Of a stretch of 64,000 nucleotides of DNA, positions 62,297-64,000 are shown piece by piece. The stretch covers positions 81,222 through 145,221 of the forward strand of contig NZ_OOHJ01000033.1 of the NCBI RefSeq assembly GCF_900323885.1, read 5' to 3'. The translations under genes and the position numbers were made by a program. The notes beneath the pieces were generated by a model. The model saw only the letters and a program-made list of their open reading frames with translations. It did no database searches and was not told the origin of the DNA. This DNA is from [Actinomadura] parvosata subsp. kistnae (GTDB taxonomy: Bacteria > Actinomycetota > Actinomycetes > Streptosporangiales > Streptosporangiaceae). Each line of letters opens with the position of its first letter. Within the stretch, counting starts at the first letter, position 1.

Positions 62297-63983
62297 CGTC
62301 CCGGAGCCCCGCACGGGCTCCGCCATCCTGCGCACGGCGCTGCGGCGCAACGCGGGCGCCATGGCCTGGGGCACCGTCCTCATGGGCCTGTACCAGGCGG
62401 GCGAGACCGCGTTCCCCATCGCGCTCGGCCTCATCGTCGAGCACACGCTGCGGGAGCGCAGCCTCGCCTCGCTCGCCTGGTCGGTCGCCGCGCTGGCGGT
62501 GATCATCACGACGGTGTCGCTGTCGTGGCGGTTCGGGATGCGCATCCTGCAGAAGGCCAACACGACCGAGGCGCACCGCTGGCGGGTGCGGGTCGCCGAC
62601 TGCGGGCTGCAGCCGGTGGCCAGAGACGTGGACCTCAAGTCCGGCGAGGTGCTGACCATCGCCACGGAGGACGCCGACCAGACCGCCGACATCATCGAGG
62701 TGGTGCCGCTGCTGATCAGCTCGCTGGTCGCGGTGCTGATCACGGCGGTCGCGCTGGGCGTCGCCAGCGTCTGGCTGGGCCTGCTGGTGATCGTGGGAAC
62801 GGTCGCGATCCTGTCGATCCTGAGCCTGCTGTCCAAACGCATCGGCGACGGCACCCGCGAGCAGCAGGCGCGGGTGGCGCGAGCCGGCGCCAAGGTCGCC
62901 GACCTGATCACGGGTCTGCGCCCGCTGCACGGCTTCGGCGGCAACCACGCGGCGTTCCTGTCGTACCGGCGGGTGAGCACCGAGGCGAGGAACCAGGCGA
63001 TCACCGTCGCGAAGGTGAACGGCGCCTACGCCGGGGCCGCGCTGGCGCTGAACGCGATCCTCGCCGCGGCGGTGACGCTGGCGGCGGGATGGCTGGCGCT
63101 GGACGGCCGGATCACGATCGGCCAGCTCGTCATGGCCGTCGGGCTGGCGCAGTTCATCATCGAGCCGCTCAAGCTGTTCTCGGAGATGCCGAAGTACGTG
63201 ATGATCGCGCGGGCGTCGGCCGAGCGCATGGCGCTGGTGCTGGCCGCTCCCCCCGTGACGACGCCGGGCGGCGGGCGCCCGTCCCCCGGCGGGGACCTGG
63301 AGGTGGACGGCGTCCGGTACGGGTCGCTGCGCGAGCTGAAGCTGCACGTGCCGGCGGGCGAGTTCGTGGCGATCGCCGCGTACCACGCGCGCGAGGCGGC
63401 GGACCTGGCCGCGATCCTGGCCGTGAAGGTGCCGCCGGACGCCTACGAGGGCGTGGTGCGGATCGGCGGGCACGAGCTGAAGGACCTCTCGGTCGCGGCG
63501 GTCCGCGAGCACCTGCTGGTCAACCCGTACGACGCGGAGATCTTCGCCGGCACCCTGCGCACGAACATCGACCCGGCGGGCACCGGCCGGAGGGTGGCCG
63601 AAGCCGTCGAGGCGTCGCTGCTGACCGACGTCGTCGCCCTGCACCCCGACGGCCTCGACCACGAGGTCCGCGACCGCGGCGCGAACCTGTCGGGCGGCCA
63701 GCGCCAGCGCCTCTCGCTGGCCCGCGCCCTGGCCGCCGACCCGGACATCCTGGTGCTGCACGACCCGACGACGGCGGTCGACGCCGTCACCGAGCAGCTC
63801 ATCGCCCGCAACCTCGCGCGGCTGCGGCGCGGCCGGACGCTGATCGTCATCACCGGCAGCCCCGCCCTCCTGGACGCCGCCGGCCGCGTCCTCGTCCTCG
63901 ACGGCGGCGCCGTCACCGCCGAGGGCACCCACCGCGACCTCCTGGCCACCGACGACACCTACCGGCGAGCCGTGGCTCGCTGA
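62283..63983 (+). CDS. cchI: siderophore ABC exporter half with dead nucleotide site (CchI-like)
   Basis: 566 residues. The membrane domain (about 15-310) is of exporter type I. The nucleotide-binding domain keeps the signature LSGGQRQRLSLARAL but has lost the rest. Where Walker A should be it reads FVAIAAYHAREAADLA, Walker B is LVLHDPTTAVD (His and Asp in place of Asp-Glu), and the H-loop is VITGSPALL without His. It should neither bind nor hydrolyse ATP on its own and would supply only the signature to the partner encoded at 49459. ATG 62283 overlaps the NRPS end by 14 bases, so translation is coupled. It ends 17 bases before the window edge; an MbtH gene and siderophore importers, if present, lie beyond. 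Confidence 0.9.
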   Translation: MKPTDVPEPRTGSAILRTALRRNAGAMAWGTVLMGLYQAGETAFPIALGLIVEHTLRERSLASLAWSVAALAVIITTVSLSWRFGMRILQKANTTEAHRWRVRVADCGLQPVARDVDLKSGEVLTIATEDADQTADIIEVVPLLISSLVAVLITAVALGVASVWLGLLVIVGTVAILSILSLLSKRIGDGTREQQARVARAGAKVADLITGLRPLHGFGGNHAAFLSYRRVSTEARNQAITVAKVNGAYAGAALALNAILAAAVTLAAGWLALDGRITIGQLVMAVGLAQFIIEPLKLFSEMPKYVMIARASAERMALVLAAPPVTTPGGGRPSPGGDLEVDGVRYGSLRELKLHVPAGEFVAIAAYHAREAADLAAILAVKVPPDAYEGVVRIGGHELKDLSVAAVREHLLVNPYDAEIFAGTLRTNIDPAGTGRRVAEAVEASLLTDVVALHPDGLDHEVRDRGANLSGGQRQRLSLARALAADPDILVLHDPTTAVDAVTEQLIARNLARLRRGRTLIVITGSPALLDAAGRVLVLDGGAVTAEGTHRDLLATDDTYRRAVAR

Positions 63984-64000
63984 CCACCCCAGCTAGGAAA

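Overview
The window is G+C-rich, with third codon positions almost always G or C, and frequent GTG starts. It is packed with actinomycete families: ECF41 and SigE-type sigma factors, DUF3040, DUF1707, DUF4097, DUF574, DUF1048, mycothiol-type TIGR03086, an F420-type LLM oxidoreductase and a coelichelin-type siderophore cluster. I read it as a chromosomal segment of a filamentous actinobacterium, probably Streptosporangiaceae (Nonomuraea-like); the genus is inference. I see no rRNA, tRNA, CRISPR or insertion sequence.

Layout. 1-4.1 kb: end of a methyltransferase, a PEP-mutase-like enzyme, a SigE-type sigma factor with a membrane partner, and an MFS exporter. 4.2-7.7 kb: ECF41 sigma factor plus cytochrome P450, divergent from a flavoprotein. 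7.7-11.0 kb: polar amino-acid ABC importer operon (acetyltransferase, permease, ATPase, binding protein). 11.5-13.9 kb: winged-helix regulator divergent from an MFS pump. 14.2-18.5 kb: secreted SGNH esterase with ricin-type lectin, DUF574 methyltransferase, PadR-DUF1048 operon and another methyltransferase. 18.7-21.1 kb: a second ECF41 sigma factor divergent from a carboxymuconolactone-decarboxylase-like and an NmrA-like gene. 21.1-28.3 kb: small secreted and membrane proteins, two MarR regulators, an ATPase/STAS partner-switch pair and a TlpA-CcdA thiol-redox pair. 28.5-32.2 kb: a five-gene operon headed by a ribbon-helix-helix regulator, with DUF4097, a DrrAB-type ABC transporter and DUF1707. 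32.3-40.0 kb: LCM methyltransferase/GbsR pair, alpha/beta hydrolase, a fused double-TetR regulator, a Baeyer-Villiger monooxygenase, a split beta-propeller gene and an MFS remnant. 40.1-45.6 kb: secreted carbohydrate-active proteins, a LysR regulator and an LLM oxidoreductase.

45.7-64.0 kb is a coelichelin-type hydroxamate siderophore cluster. It has L-ornithine N5-monooxygenase, N5-hydroxyornithine formyltransferase, esterase, a two-gene ABC exporter and a trimodular NRPS (A-T-E / C-A-T-E / C-A-T, no thioesterase). The specificity residues read by eye, DINYWGGIG, DFWNIGMVH and DMENLGLIN, fit formyl-hydroxy-Orn, Thr and hydroxy-Orn. Three iron boxes place it under DmdR/IdeR-type control. The two exporter halves are complementary: one has Walker A, Walker B and H-loop but no proper signature, while the other has the signature but no Walker A, so one ATP site should be competent and one dead.

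Several genes carry apparent single-base losses in G/C runs: the spore-associated-protein-like gene, the propeller gene, the GH5 glucanase, the exporter N-terminus and the NRPS. In the last two the break coincides with a 42-bp tandem duplication. Whether this is sequencing or assembly error or real decay must be settled before any are called dead.
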